NCBI RefSeq assembly: GCF_003573695.1
Contig: NC_039362.1
Span: 17,318,063-17,382,062 of the forward strand
DNA: 64,000 nt
Origin: Papaver somniferum
Taxonomy: Eukaryota > Streptophyta > Magnoliopsida > Ranunculales > Papaveraceae
Direction of reading: 5' to 3'
Position numbers and translations under genes: made by a program. Positions 20,033 to 30,381 of this stretch are shown here, piece after piece. The first letter of the stretch is position 1; every line of letters starts with the position of its first letter. A model generated the notes under the pieces. That model was given only the letters and a program-made list of their open reading frames with translations. It did no database searches and had not been told where the DNA came from.

Positions 20033-21965
20033 GAGGAAACTAAACTACAACAACTCTATTTCGTCGAGGATATGGTTGCACTTAGCACGTGCAACAAGCC
20101 TTTAAACCCTTAGGTGTCCCTAGTGGACGAGTTATAGTCTCGTGAGGGATTACGAGAGATATACCCACAAAACATACTCCAACTTCAAAGCGTTCCAGCG
20201 TCCCAAGCATCCAAAGAGCTATGAGGACATAGAGTTTCTGCATGCTAGTAAGAAGAAGTTAGAAATACCAAAGAACATATTCATTATTAAATCTTGAGTG
20301 AGAAATAACCACACCATAATGAGAGAATGCATGTTTGAGAGCGATCAATAAGCATTTCGCCTCGACTTCTGCCTCACTTAAAAGGATTTTATGATAATTG
20401 CACTCAATAAGACAGCTTTTTTATGGGTCTCACATGTGTGCAGGTAGGAATGAAGAGAGAATCCTACACACGTTGAATGGTGGGAAGGAAACCTTCCGAG
20501 TTATTTCTGGAGACTCCACAAAATCGTGGAAAATGATCTCTAAGAAAGGAAATCAACCACTATAGCAAGGATGGGAGTACTTACCACCTTCACGTCCGGT
20601 CGACAGTGACGAAAGCACCACTCTCACAACATCCAATAGGAACATCTTCCTTCGGCTCGTCTTCTTCATCTTCTCGGTCTTCGTCTTCGGTATTCAACTG
20701 TTGATGATAAACTCTTGAACTCCGTAGATCCTTGACAATTTGTAATTCTTTTCCTCTAAATTTCCTTTTTGCTTGAAACTTCTTTATATATTTTTCTTCC
20801 ATATAGCCTTATTGAAAAATAACAACTTAAATGCAAATCTTTTTGTTTTTTTTTTCATTTTTCATTTTTTTTTAAAGAAATTGCAACTAAAACAATAAAA
20901 ATGAAATAAAATTAACATGGCCATGAAAGAAGTACTTTACCACTTGAATCTTCACAACTTGTATTGTCCTCGTATCATAAACTTCAATAACTCTCATGTT
21001 TTAATTTTCTTCGCTCTTGTAATTAGTCTTCATACTTAGATATAGAATTCCGCTCCTTATATGTAAGTCTTCAACATGTATATAGAAATCTGCTCATTGT
21101 ATGTTGCTTTACTTGGATATGAAATATGCTTTCTTGTATTGTTGCTTTTAAACCTTAAACGTCTTCAACTTTCCTTGTGGGTTTTGATGTAGCTCCACTT
21201 GTTGATGATGATGGTGTTTCTATGGATCTATTGTTGACGAGAGAGAGAATGGTGCTAACTGTAAATAAAACTACAAGAAGGTGGTTTTCTACTATAGACG
21301 TCACCCTCATGATTGACAAAATTAGCACTCAAGAGATCAAAGAGTAGTGCTTCTATTGATTTGAAAATAGGTAGTCTCCACCAATGCTTGATCAACAACT
21401 CTAATAATGCATTTCTCCCTGCACCTCATTTGCATCACCGGCATGATTAAATCCATTATTTAACCCTCCAATTCGTAAGAAATCCGAACGTAGTTCCCTA
21501 ACACTTCCAAGTTCAGTTATGTCGGCCAGAATTCTCTATGTAAACATACATACCTAGAAGTATGCTAGTGACTCTAAAATCTCTAAAAGTTGAAGGTTTT
21601 TTATGCAAAATTTTTTAAAAAATCGACTCAAAAGGCTAAAAACTCTATATGCAAAATATCCAAACGCTCCCCCGCACCTAAACTTTACATTGTCCTCAAT
21701 GTAATTAAGTCATCCAAAGTAAAATCAAGGTGGGAAGTCCAAATATGATATAAAAAAAGAATAAAAATAAATAAGATAAAGATAGAAATACAAAACCGAT
21801 TGGTTGCCTCCCATTAAGCGCTTAGTTTAAGGTCCTCAGCCTGACCTTCTTGTTATTGTCCATAAACCAACAATCTGAAAATCTGGTAGTCTGCCCAGAA
21901 AACAATCTGCAATTCTAATAACAGCTTCATGAAAACATTAGCACAAGATATAAATATTGAATCTA
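20033..21965 (-). other. 3' noncoding region of E3
   Basis: About 1.9 kb with no confident gene. A 70-residue minus-strand frame at 20590-20802 is acidic near its C-terminus (Glu/Asp run); I do not recognise it and give it little weight. A hairpin with a G5 tract lies at 21667-21701. The rest is AT-rich. Confidence 0.55.
21667..21701 (-). promoter_or_regulatory. Internal hairpin with polypurine-like tract (E3)
   Basis: On the minus strand CATTGAGGACAATG (21701-21688) is followed by TAAAGTTTAGGTGCGGGGGAG. It is nearly the same module as E2 15984-16017, kept although E3 has no pol. Another AGGACTAAGTGTGGGGG tract lies at 21983-21999, just after the ORF stop. Confidence 0.6.
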
Positions 21966-23024
21966 TCAATTTATTGAAGTTTCCCCCACACTTAGTCCTT
22001 TGTACACTCGAAAGTGGATAGAGAACATAGAATTCGGGAACTTCAAAAGGTCTTCAGCTTGATGAACTTGCACGCTATTAGAATCAAACACATCAAGTGG
22101 TGGATACTTAGAAGCAAAATAATTCGTTAAAACTTTGGAAGCACATAACTCCAATCCTAAGTGAGGTATTTTCCTAAAAGCTGGGTTAACAACTCTTTGA
22201 GAAGCTACTTCAATTGGATGGAAAGGATCGGTAGATATAGAATTACGTAAAGGATTAGACAAACCTTGTTCTGGATCCTCATCTTTTAACTCTAGTGAAT
22301 TATTTATCTCAAATATATCGTGGTCCTATATCGAACTTTTAATTTCTGCTTCAACCGAAATCTCAGCATCATCGACGAGCTCAATTGGGTCTTCCACAAC
22401 TTCAACCAATTTGATTTCATTCTCAATCACCATCTCTTCAACAACCTCATCATCGGAATCAGAATCATCTCCCATAAAGTCTAATTCATTGGTGCAAATC
22501 CTATAATCCTCACTTGAGTACGTTACACCATTGATAACAACGGTTATGTCATATCCGTTCTCCTCCTGTTGAATAGGCGAGTGATCGTTATTATGATCCG
22601 GAGTCGGAATACTCGGACTTTCTAAAGTTTGCTCATCTTCATAATCATTACTGATCAAGTATTCATTACTATCCATGGGGATGTCAGAATAATTTTGGTT
22701 TTGAGACCAAAGTTCTTATTTATTCCTCTCTTCTTTCATTTGATCAAGTTCTCTTCTTAAGTTTTGGACACTTTTTTGAAGTTCTTGAAGTGATTTATCA
22801 ACACTCTGCGGATATTGGTCCAATCCTTGTTGATGTTGTTCTATTGCTTGGATCAGTTGGTCAAGACGTTCTTCAAAACCTTCACTTTCACTCACCACAA
22901 GATTTCCAGACCAAGTCTCCTCCTTTTGAATAGGTGAATGATCATATAAAACGATCAGGATTTTGGTTAGATATATTGTAGTAAGATCTGGTTGATGTAT
23001 TGTTCTCCATGCTTGGTTCTTCAT
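21966..23024 (-). pseudogene. E3 ORF, coiled-coil and acidic protein of unknown function
   Basis: One minus-strand frame runs from 23024 to 21966 with two in-frame stops: TAA near 22716 and TAG near 22324, each one C-to-T change from Gln. The N-terminal ~100 residues are rich in Gln, Leu, Glu and Lys with heptad spacing, which predicts a coiled coil (EERLDQLIQAIEQHQQGL region). The middle has a Glu/Asp-rich stretch (DDSDSDDEVVEE). The last ~100 residues carry a HLGLELCASKVLTNYF block. I do not recognise a named family and see no zinc knuckle. Its place directly after the primer site suggests a Gag-like or structural role, which is an inference. Confidence 0.6.
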
Positions 23025-23139
23025 TTATGGGTTCCGGCGTGGATAAACTGGCCTTTAACTGAAGAATCAATCAATCAAGCTTCTGCTCATCATTAGAAGA
23101 TAAACGATTAGAAGAATAACTATCCCCCCATCCTTGTGA

Positions 23140-23352
23140 TTATTCACTTACATGCCCGTCATAAGGTTGTTGACATGTATGAGAATATCCGTATGGTTCC
23201 GTGGGATATTGATCATAGCCAAAAGATTGGTTTTGATTATACCCATAGGATGGTTGGTAGTTGTTATAAGAATGAGATTGAAATCCATATTGATTACCAC
23301 TGTCATATATCTGATCTTGTGCTCCGTACATGTTATTTCCGCAAGGAAACAT
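23140..23352 (-). CDS. E3 Tyr/Gln/Gly-rich N-terminal ORF
   Basis: 70 residues starting 72 bases after the primer site, so it is the natural first start codon of E3. It is dominated by Tyr, Gln, Asn, Ser and Gly in repeated YGYDQ/NQNQS-like words, a low-complexity composition of prion-like type. The frame ends at 23140 in a GTAAGTG context that could be a splice donor; the coiled-coil frame starts about 115 bases downstream in a different phase, so this is probably the first part of the same protein joined by splicing or broken by a frameshift. Function unknown. Confidence 0.5.
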   Translation of the reverse strand: MFPCGNNMYGAQDQIYDSGNQYGFQSHSYNNYQPSYGYNQNQSFGYDQYPTEPYGYSHTCQQPYDGHVSE

Positions 23353-23423
23353 GACGACTCACAAGAAATAGAAAATCAAAAACAAAAACAAGCTAAACAA
23401 ATAACAAATCAATTAGCAACTTC

Positions 23424-23441
23424 TCCCCGGCAGCGGCGCCA
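23424..23441 (-). promoter_or_regulatory. Primer binding site of E3 (tRNA-Asp type)
   Basis: The reverse complement is TGGCGCCGCTGCCGGGGA, identical to the sites of E1 and E2, five bases from the LTR end at 23447. Confidence 0.93.
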
Positions 23442-23446
23442 AAATT

Positions 23447-25912
23447 TGATGCGTGTCGTAAGTGCAAAAAATTAATCAAGATATTTCCCACTAATTAATT
23501 GGTAATATAGCGGTAGTAAGAGATTGTTCCCACATAGAGCTGTGTAATTGATATGTTATTTGAATGAGCAAAAATAAAGTAAAGAGGGGGATTGGTTTGA
23601 TTAAAGTAAAATAAAAAGATAATAATAAAAGAAAGATGATTAAGGAATCATTCGCCGTCACTGAAAAGAAACTTAATAAAAGTACTCGTTTATTTCTTGT
23701 AGAATTTCCATTGTCACCAACCGTAGAATAGCAATAAGCTCTGCTATCCCCGGAATTCCTGTTGTCACTGGATACAGAAGCGCTCGATTACCAGATTATA
23801 TCCATCTGAGCCACCATGAATAAGCTCTCAAGGTGTAACCCAAACAAATGCATTATGTTTTGTGAATTAGGTTGTTCCTAGCATCAGACGCATAAGCTCG
23901 TTCTGCTTACTAGTGTCATCTCTATACACAATTGCTTAACGGAATCCCTCTGTCAGCTTTTGCGATGTACTACTTGTGTAAGGAATTGAGTGACTATTAC
24001 ACGTATCACTAATCCCAATACTAGTAGAAGAATTATTATCAGGTTAATTCAAATGTCCAATTGAATAACCCAATAGTAATCTTACACACTAAAATTAATA
24101 GAGACAATCGACAGGAAAATTAAACTCAAAATAAACTTGTAAAAATAATTAAAGTTTCATAAACCAGGACTTTGAAATCATACCTTAATCAGTGAAAATT
24201 TAGCTACACATGGATTTATTAAAACCCATGAAAAATATATGAAATAAGACGAAGAAAATAACTTGGTTTCTCCTAAAGGTGTAAACCCTAAGATATGAAT
24301 ATAAACTTTTCCTCTCTCTTTATTCTTTTTCTTTCTCTCTCTATAAAAAGTTGTCTCTCTTCTTCGGTTGTGGCTGCTTTATATAGGCATCGCCTAGTAC
24401 TCGATCCACTAAATCCTTAATGGAAAAGGACGCGAGATGATTCACCGACTTGGCTAATCTTTATCTCAAACTGCTGTTTTGAAGCGTTAAAGTATATGTG
24501 CAGTGGTCCAGTGTTTTGCAAAGTACCCTTACGAAGTGACGACGACTTCTGATTGGATAGGACTCTAATGGAATCCAACTGTACCGGTGTGTCTTCCTTT
24601 AAGCCTCGGTATACATCAAACTTGGTACTCCTTGTTGTAGCAAACGTTCTCCATATATTTTTCTTACTCGGAGATCTCTATATTCAGCTAGTTTCTCGGT
24701 CAAGTTTTGAGTTTCCAAAGATTATCCAACCTCCGCAGAATCGAACCAAATGATACATTATTTGTCCAAGCTTCAAAATCACCGCAAACACCAAATTACA
24801 GCGCATGCTTGGATACTTTCTCGGCTTGAAACAGACCCAAGCCTCGGACTCGAGCTCCACCATTCCCTGTATTGGCTTCTAGTTCGAGCACTACTTATCA
24901 CTGCCAATGGCAGCAACTACTCTTTCATCTCATCGCAGCACCAACGTCATCACGAGCTTCTCTGTCTTTCCCGAGCTCTTCTCAACCTATTACCATCAAA
25001 CCACAAACCATCATCATCCTACGACTCCATTAACTCTGTTCACAACATCTCGAACCCGATCACCGATCAATACTGCCATCACTCACGTTACCATGGCAGC
25101 AACACGTTCTATTGATCTCTGATGTGTTCGTGAATCATAGCAGCTCCATCGCGTCCTAGTAACCTCTGTCAACAGCTCCCTGCTCTCGCTCACCGATAAC
25201 GTCAACAGTTCGTCATCATTGTCTCTACCGATTTCTCCCCAAACTCGAGCACCACTGATTTTTGGAAATCAGGCTCTTACCCAAGCTTTGTATCACCTTC
25301 ACTAGCCCTGCGATTCCTTCAGAAGCTCGAATACCACTTCTCCAAAATCCATCACAATCGTGATCATCAGCAGTATAAAAAAACTCTTCCTTGAACTGGT
25401 CTTGATATGGAAGTGAATATGAAGATGGCAGCCTTGAGTAATTAGGTCGGGTGTCCTTAACATATTTTGAATTCTGGCTTCCCCTCAGTAAATGACATGA
25501 CTCCCTTGAGCAATTCCTTTGAAACTTGATAGCCCCTTAACAGAACGACTACCCCTTAACGTACAATTGCGGTGTCAATAACCACTTGCCCTTTTATGCT
25601 TGAAGTTCTTGTTTTTGCTCATAACTTCTTCATACGGACTCGGAATGACTCCATTCTTTCGCCATTGACTTCGTCTTCTCGTCATCCACAAAATGATGAT
25701 TATAAATACTCCATTTGGACGAGTTCCACTGGGTCTTTGGCCTTTCTCCACATGTAAACTTCATTTTTGTAGCTATTTCCATTTCTTTTCAATGATTCTC
25801 CTAACAAAACACAAATAAAAGAAAACAAGCGTAATATACAATAATTTCCAAGAAAACCAACAAATACTAGCATGGAATTAACACTAAATATATGTGAAAT
25901 ATGCACTTATCA
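23447..25912 (-). repeat. 5' LTR of E3 (complete, 2466 bp)
   Basis: On the minus strand it begins TGATAAGTGC (25912) and ends CGCATCA (23447) next to the primer site. It is the intact reference for the broken left copy. Minus-strand TATATAAAG at 24386-24378 is a likely TATA box, placing the transcript start around 24350. The small plus-strand frames at 24553-25122 are antisense LTR sequence, not genes. Confidence 0.9.
24378..24386 (-). promoter_or_regulatory. Probable TATA box of E3 LTR promoter
   Basis: Minus-strand TATATAAAG lies in the 5' LTR about 940 bases before the primer site, followed by a CT/GA-rich stretch typical of an LTR leader. Confidence 0.5.
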
Positions 25913-26845
25913 ATGTTTCTTCTCAAGACCTGCTCCATCCCATAAAAATCTCTTGAATATAGTATTAAGCTCCTTCACAACTCTCTTAGGGAGGATAACG
26001 CAGGCGAACCAAAAGTAAACCATTCCACAAAGAAAAACTTTGATCAACATAAATCTCCCGTAGTAAGCTAAAAATTTAGTCTTCCAAGAATGAACTCTTT
26101 TTATCACTCTCTCAAGAAGAGGGAAACAATCAGCATAAGAAAGTCTTGTGGAAATAAGGGGGGTCCCTAGATATCTGACAGGCAGGATCCCTTCACTATA
26201 CCCAAGACAACATAGAAGAAGTGCATTCTCTTCTACTGAAACCCCTGAAGAGAATAAAGAAGTTTTATTGACATTAACCTCAAGCCCGGAATAAGCACTA
26301 AAGCTCTCCAAACCACACTTTAAAACAGTAGCAGCTTCTAGAGTACCTTTGAAGAAAACCATGACATCATACGCAAAACAAAGATGGGTCGGTCTTGTAC
26401 TTTTACACTTTGGATGAAACGCAAATAAGCCCTGATCCACTTGAGCTTGTAAAATAGAACTAAAAACCTCCATGACCATGACAAAAAGATAAGGAGAGAG
26501 GGGACAGCCCTGAAGAATACCTCTCTTAGAACCAAAAAAAGCATAGGGTGCACCATTAGTCACAATAGAGAATTTGGAAGTGGACAAACAAAAATGAACC
26601 CAGTGAATAAATATATCTAGAAACCCAAACTTCTGAAGAGCAACACAGATAGCATTCCAATTGACAATATCATACGCCTTTCTAAGATCGATTTTTAGAG
26701 CACATCTTGGAGATAAAGGTCTATGGTAGTTCCTAATTAGTTCATGAGCAACAAGAACATTATCTTCAATACTTCTACCAGAAATAAAAGCTGACTGATT
26801 TGCACTAATTAGGGATCTAAGAATAGTCTTCAGTCTAACAGCCAA
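25910..26845 (-). CDS. LINE reverse transcriptase (catalytic motif altered)
   Basis: A 311-residue open frame, the RT domain (RVT_1) that copies LINE RNA at the nicked target. Recognisable blocks are SANQSAFISGRSIEDNVLVAHEL, KIDLRKAYDIVNW with its first catalytic Asp, and GILQGCPLSPYLF. The second catalytic motif, normally FADD in this group, reads FAYD: TAT at 26371-26369 replaces the expected GAT, removing one metal-binding Asp. The frame ends where E3 inserted. The ATG at 26845 is internal: the protein continues upstream in other frames. Confidence 0.87.
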   Translation of the reverse strand: MAVRLKTILRSLISANQSAFISGRSIEDNVLVAHELIRNYHRPLSPRCALKIDLRKAYDIVNWNAICVALQKFGFLDIFIHWVHFCLSTSKFSIVTNGAPYAFFGSKRGILQGCPLSPYLFVMVMEVFSSILQAQVDQGLFAFHPKCKSTRPTHLCFAYDVMVFFKGTLEAATVLKCGLESFSAYSGLEVNVNKTSLFSSGVSVEENALLLCCLGYSEGILPVRYLGTPLISTRLSYADCFPLLERVIKRVHSWKTKFLAYYGRFMLIKVFLCGMVYFWFACVILPKRVVKELNTIFKRFLWDGAGLEKKH

Positions 26846-27336
26846 AATCTTAGCAGTGCATTTATATATGACATTGCAACAAGAAATAGGTCTAAAATCA
26901 GAAATACAAGAAGGGTTATCTTATTTAGCAACAATATTAATGAAAGTGTTATTAATTTCTTTAAGAATTTTACCTTTATTGAAAAATTTGTAACCCCCGC
27001 AACAAAATCATCACCAACCACAAGCCAAGCCACCATGAAGAAATAACTTGAAAAAAAAACATCAAGTCCAGGTCTCTTAGAAGAATGGATATTAGAAAGG
27101 ACATAAACCACTTCATCTCGAGAAACATGAGAGATCAATATGACAACAACATCAAAAGGAATGAATTTAGCAAAAGAAACGTGCTGCAAGATTTCTTTAG
27201 TATCCATACCTATCACCTCCTCATTAAATAAGATCTCATAATAGTCCACACATTCCTCAGCAATGCTTTTATCATCCTCAAGTCTAGCACCATCTCTAAA
27301 CATTAAAGTTAAAATATTGTTTTCAGACTTCCTCTC
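25913..27336 (-). mobile_element. L1-type LINE fragment, minus strand
   Basis: An RT-bearing fragment of a non-LTR retrotransposon. Its 3' side is cut by the end of E3 at 25912 and its 5' side by copia solo LTR L at 27337. The upstream continuation is the 46-bp piece 59383-59428 beyond L. The bases next to L, CTCTC (27332-27336) and TTCTC (59383-59387), fit a 5-bp target duplication with one change. Confidence 0.85.
26830..27303 (-). pseudogene. LINE ORF2 upstream of RT, frameshifted
   Basis: The first ~115 residues fit the region between endonuclease and RT of plant L1 ORF2 (EECVDYYEILFNE, then a KRPGLDVFFSSYFF block close to the usual SPGPDGF motif). After a one-base loss near 26988 the annotated frame drifts into a hydrophobic artefact. 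The true continuation lies in the frame with a stop near 26921 and reaches a SDFRPI block. Broken at two points at least. Confidence 0.75.
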
Positions 27337-27831
27337 TGTTAGAGCGTAGCTCGATTGAACTCACCAAGCGTTGGTATTCAAGTTTGGTTGTCATATTTTA
27401 GTATCAAAACTCATCTAGAGTCGCTTGATTAAATACTAGAGTAAACTTTGTTTAGGTTAGACTAGGAAGTCGAGGAATGTTGAGACATACAAGTATTACT
27501 CCGAAGACCTGAAGAATGTGAAGAAGTAACGAACTACAACGACGACGTCATCCTTCCACTTGAGGTTAGTGATACTAACTTGAACTTTTTTCATCCCAAA
27601 CGTATCTTTCAAGTATGTTATATTGAAAACATAACTGCGAAGTTGTATATATTGTATATTATACTCCAGTTATGTGACATGATCATAATAGTATGATCAT
27701 ATTATTAAGGAATTAGACTATGAAGTATAACGCTTATGTTTTATGTTTCGTAGGCATGACATCGATATAATCTTGTATATATTGTTATGATTATGCGTAT
27801 GGGTTATGGTGAACATTTCATCCTAATAAAT
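27337..27831 (+). repeat. Solo LTR L, segment 1 (copia)
   Basis: Begins TGTTAGAGCGTAGCTCG after the LINE. It aligns to the start of the minus-strand solo LTR at 49442-52265 (read from 52265). The LTR breaks at 27831, where a second solo LTR is inserted. Confidence 0.85.
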
Positions 27832-30348
27832 TGAAAATGCGGGGGTCTAACAACCACACCCAACAATTCGTTTGGCAATATGAGAGGACTTACTCCAATA
27901 CACTTTCTAGAGAATCAACTAGACAGTCAGACTCAATGTAGAATAAAGTATATCAAAGAGTTTAATATCTCTAACTCTTAATTCAATCCGCAATCAGCAA
28001 ATAAAAATCTGGGATCCCGATTAAGTATAAGAGGAATTACTTGAACGGTACCAAAGACCAATGTACAAGTGTCAATCTATGTAAATCAACAACCAAAGGT
28101 TGGATATTCTAATTGATCGATCTTAACGCACAACTTGTGATATTTCAATTATATAAAAAAATATAATGCGGAAAAGAAATAACACAGACACCAGAATTTT
28201 GTTAACGAGGAAACTGCAAATGCAGAAAAATCCCGGGACCTAGTCCGGATTGAACACCACACTGTATTAAGCCGCTACAGACACAATCCTACTACCAATT
28301 AACTTCGACTGTAGTTGAACCCTAATCAATCTCACACTGATTCAAGGTACATTGCGGTCCTTACGTCTCTGATTCCAGCAGGATACTACGCACTTGATAC
28401 CCTTAATTGATCTCACCCACAACTAAGAGTTGCTACGACCCAAAGTCTAAGACTTGATAAACAAATATGTCTCACACAGAAAATTCTATAGGATTGAATA
28501 AATCTGTCTCACACAGAAGTACCCAAGAGTTATTGTTCCGTCTTTTGATAAATCAAGGTGAACAGGAACCAATTGATAAACCAGACTTATATTCCCGAAG
28601 AACAGCATAGTGTTATCAATCACCTCGCAATAAACTTAATCGACTAGCGAAACAAGTTATTGTGGAATCACAAACGATGAGACGAAGGTGTTTGTGATTA
28701 ATTTTTTATCTTGCCTATCGGAGATATAAATCTCAAGCAAACTTTACAATTTCACTCAATCACGATAGAAACAACAAAATCAGATCACGTAACTACAAAA
28801 AGAATAGTTGGGTCTGGCTTCACAATCCCAGTGAAGTCTTCAAGTCGTTAACCTACAGGGTCTCGAGAAGAAACCTAAGGCTAAAGGAGAATCGACTGTA
28901 GTTATGCAACTAGTAGCACACAGGAGGTGTGGGGGATTAGGTTTCCTAGTTGCTAGAGTTCTCCTTTATATTGTTTTCAAATCAGGGTTTGAAATCCAAG
29001 TTACCTTGGTAACAAAGCATTCAATATTCACCGTTGGATGAAAAACCTGATTCAACCAAGCTAAGATCTTTCAACCTTTAGATCGAAATTAGCTTGTTAC
29101 ACACAAATGAAATGTATCCTCATTTAGGTTTATGTAACCGTACCCAAGCGTGTACACCATGTTGGTTCACAAATAGTTAACCGAGGTTAGCCGCATGATT
29201 ACTATCATATCAACTTTATTCATCTTAACCATAACTAGTTCAAATGACTCAAATGAAACTAGTTAAAGAGTTGTTCAATTGCTATGTTCTCATGGATTTG
29301 TACAAGAACACAACTGAAGAAAAATCGGTTTAATTCACTCGAATTGATACATGAACATTATAGCCACAGTTTGCAAAGATTGCATTCCTTATTTATAAAT
29401 TTTTTAGGTTCATGTACAACCGATTTTAGAAAGTAACCACTTAAGAATGTGCACGGGTATGCGTACTTAAATAATCGAATTTGAGTTTTTTTTTTAAATT
29501 TTCAAACTCAGCAAAAATTCACGGACTGAACTTTCCGCAAGTATGCGTACGGGTACGCGTACTTTAGGTAACCAGATGAGTTTGGTTTTGGTTTTCAAAC
29601 TCAGCATAAATTCATGGAAGTGAACTTCCGCAAGTATGTGTACGGGTACGCATACTTACCCAGTCTCCTACAACCTTTTTGCATACACACAAGTATGCAT
29701 ACTTTAGGCTCCCGGTTTTGGACTTATATACTAATGTGCGAACACACTATGATTATATCCAAAGATAGTTACAGGATTTTAAACTATTTATTTCAATCAT
29801 TGAAACATGCTTATATAATGACAATAGTCGTTTTCACACACTATTAGCATCAAAACAATTTTAAAGATATTGAAATAATCTTATCGAAACATTCCAAGTC
29901 CTACACCAAATGATTGTATCACACAAACCATGTAAGATGTTACTCGGAAATTTTCTCATGACATAAGATGAACTTGGTCGAAGTGAAAGCTTACCAACAC
30001 ATATTTCGAGAAATATGTAAGCGAGATATACTCAGCCCGAAATCTCAAATATGTATAGAGAAAACTATATCGTAACACGACTTATGTCTCAATATAGGAG
30101 ATAGTCTAGAAATAGACTTTCCAAGTGATATATAAGTTTAAGTCTCCACACACCTTTTGTCGATGAAGTACCACAAGCTCTCCTTAGTAGTTCTTCGTCT
30201 TCAAGTGATAAACGTCGTGAAGTCTAAGCTCAACTACACAAACTATGTCCTAGTCCGAGACATCAAGACTTATAGTTTTGATCACTAACATTGACAAACA
30301 TGCTTGAGATAGCAACGCATGCGAGTTCGACCGAGCAGTGCTCTAACA
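27832..30348 (-). mobile_element. Copia solo LTR M1 inserted in L
   Basis: Read on the minus strand it starts TGTTAGAGCACTGCTCGG (30348) and ends CATTTTCA (27832). Flanks are TAAAT (27827-27831) and TAAAC (30349-30353), a target duplication with one change. No primer site or internal sequence adjoins it, so it is a solo LTR of the same family as E5 and E6. It has imperfect repeats of about 100 bp at 29440-29705 (words such as GTATGCGTACGGGTACGCG) and an ATATAAAGGAGAAC-like start region near 28960. No genes. Confidence 0.87.
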
Positions 30349-30353
30349 TAAAC

Positions 30354-30381
30354 AATGTTTTACATTTTTTTAAAAGGAAGT
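30354..30381 (+). repeat. Solo LTR L, segment 2
   Basis: Twenty-eight bases between two insertions match the L family (words AACAATGTTT and AAGGAAGT as in the minus-strand copy near 51790-51815). The last five, GAAGT (30377-30381), are the target duplication of E4. Confidence 0.8.

Larger units (their letters stand above)
19542..25912 (-). mobile_element. E3: non-autonomous Ty3/gypsy element, minus strand (main part)
   Basis: Read on the minus strand: 5' LTR (25912-23447), tRNA-Asp-type primer site, a broken non-pol ORF, noncoding sequence with three G-rich tracts, polypurine tract, then 3' LTR (20000-19542 continuing at 7095-6740). The internal region is only about 3.4 kb and shows no protease, RT, RNase H or integrase. 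Primer site and polypurine context match E1/E2, so it could have used Athila-type proteins in trans. Its right end interrupts a LINE; no target duplication can be read because the left end is deleted. Confidence 0.85.

Noticed and set aside
24553..25122. Plus-strand frames inside the E3 right LTR
   Set aside because: Antisense to the LTR, no domain, and not open in the left copy where that part survives.
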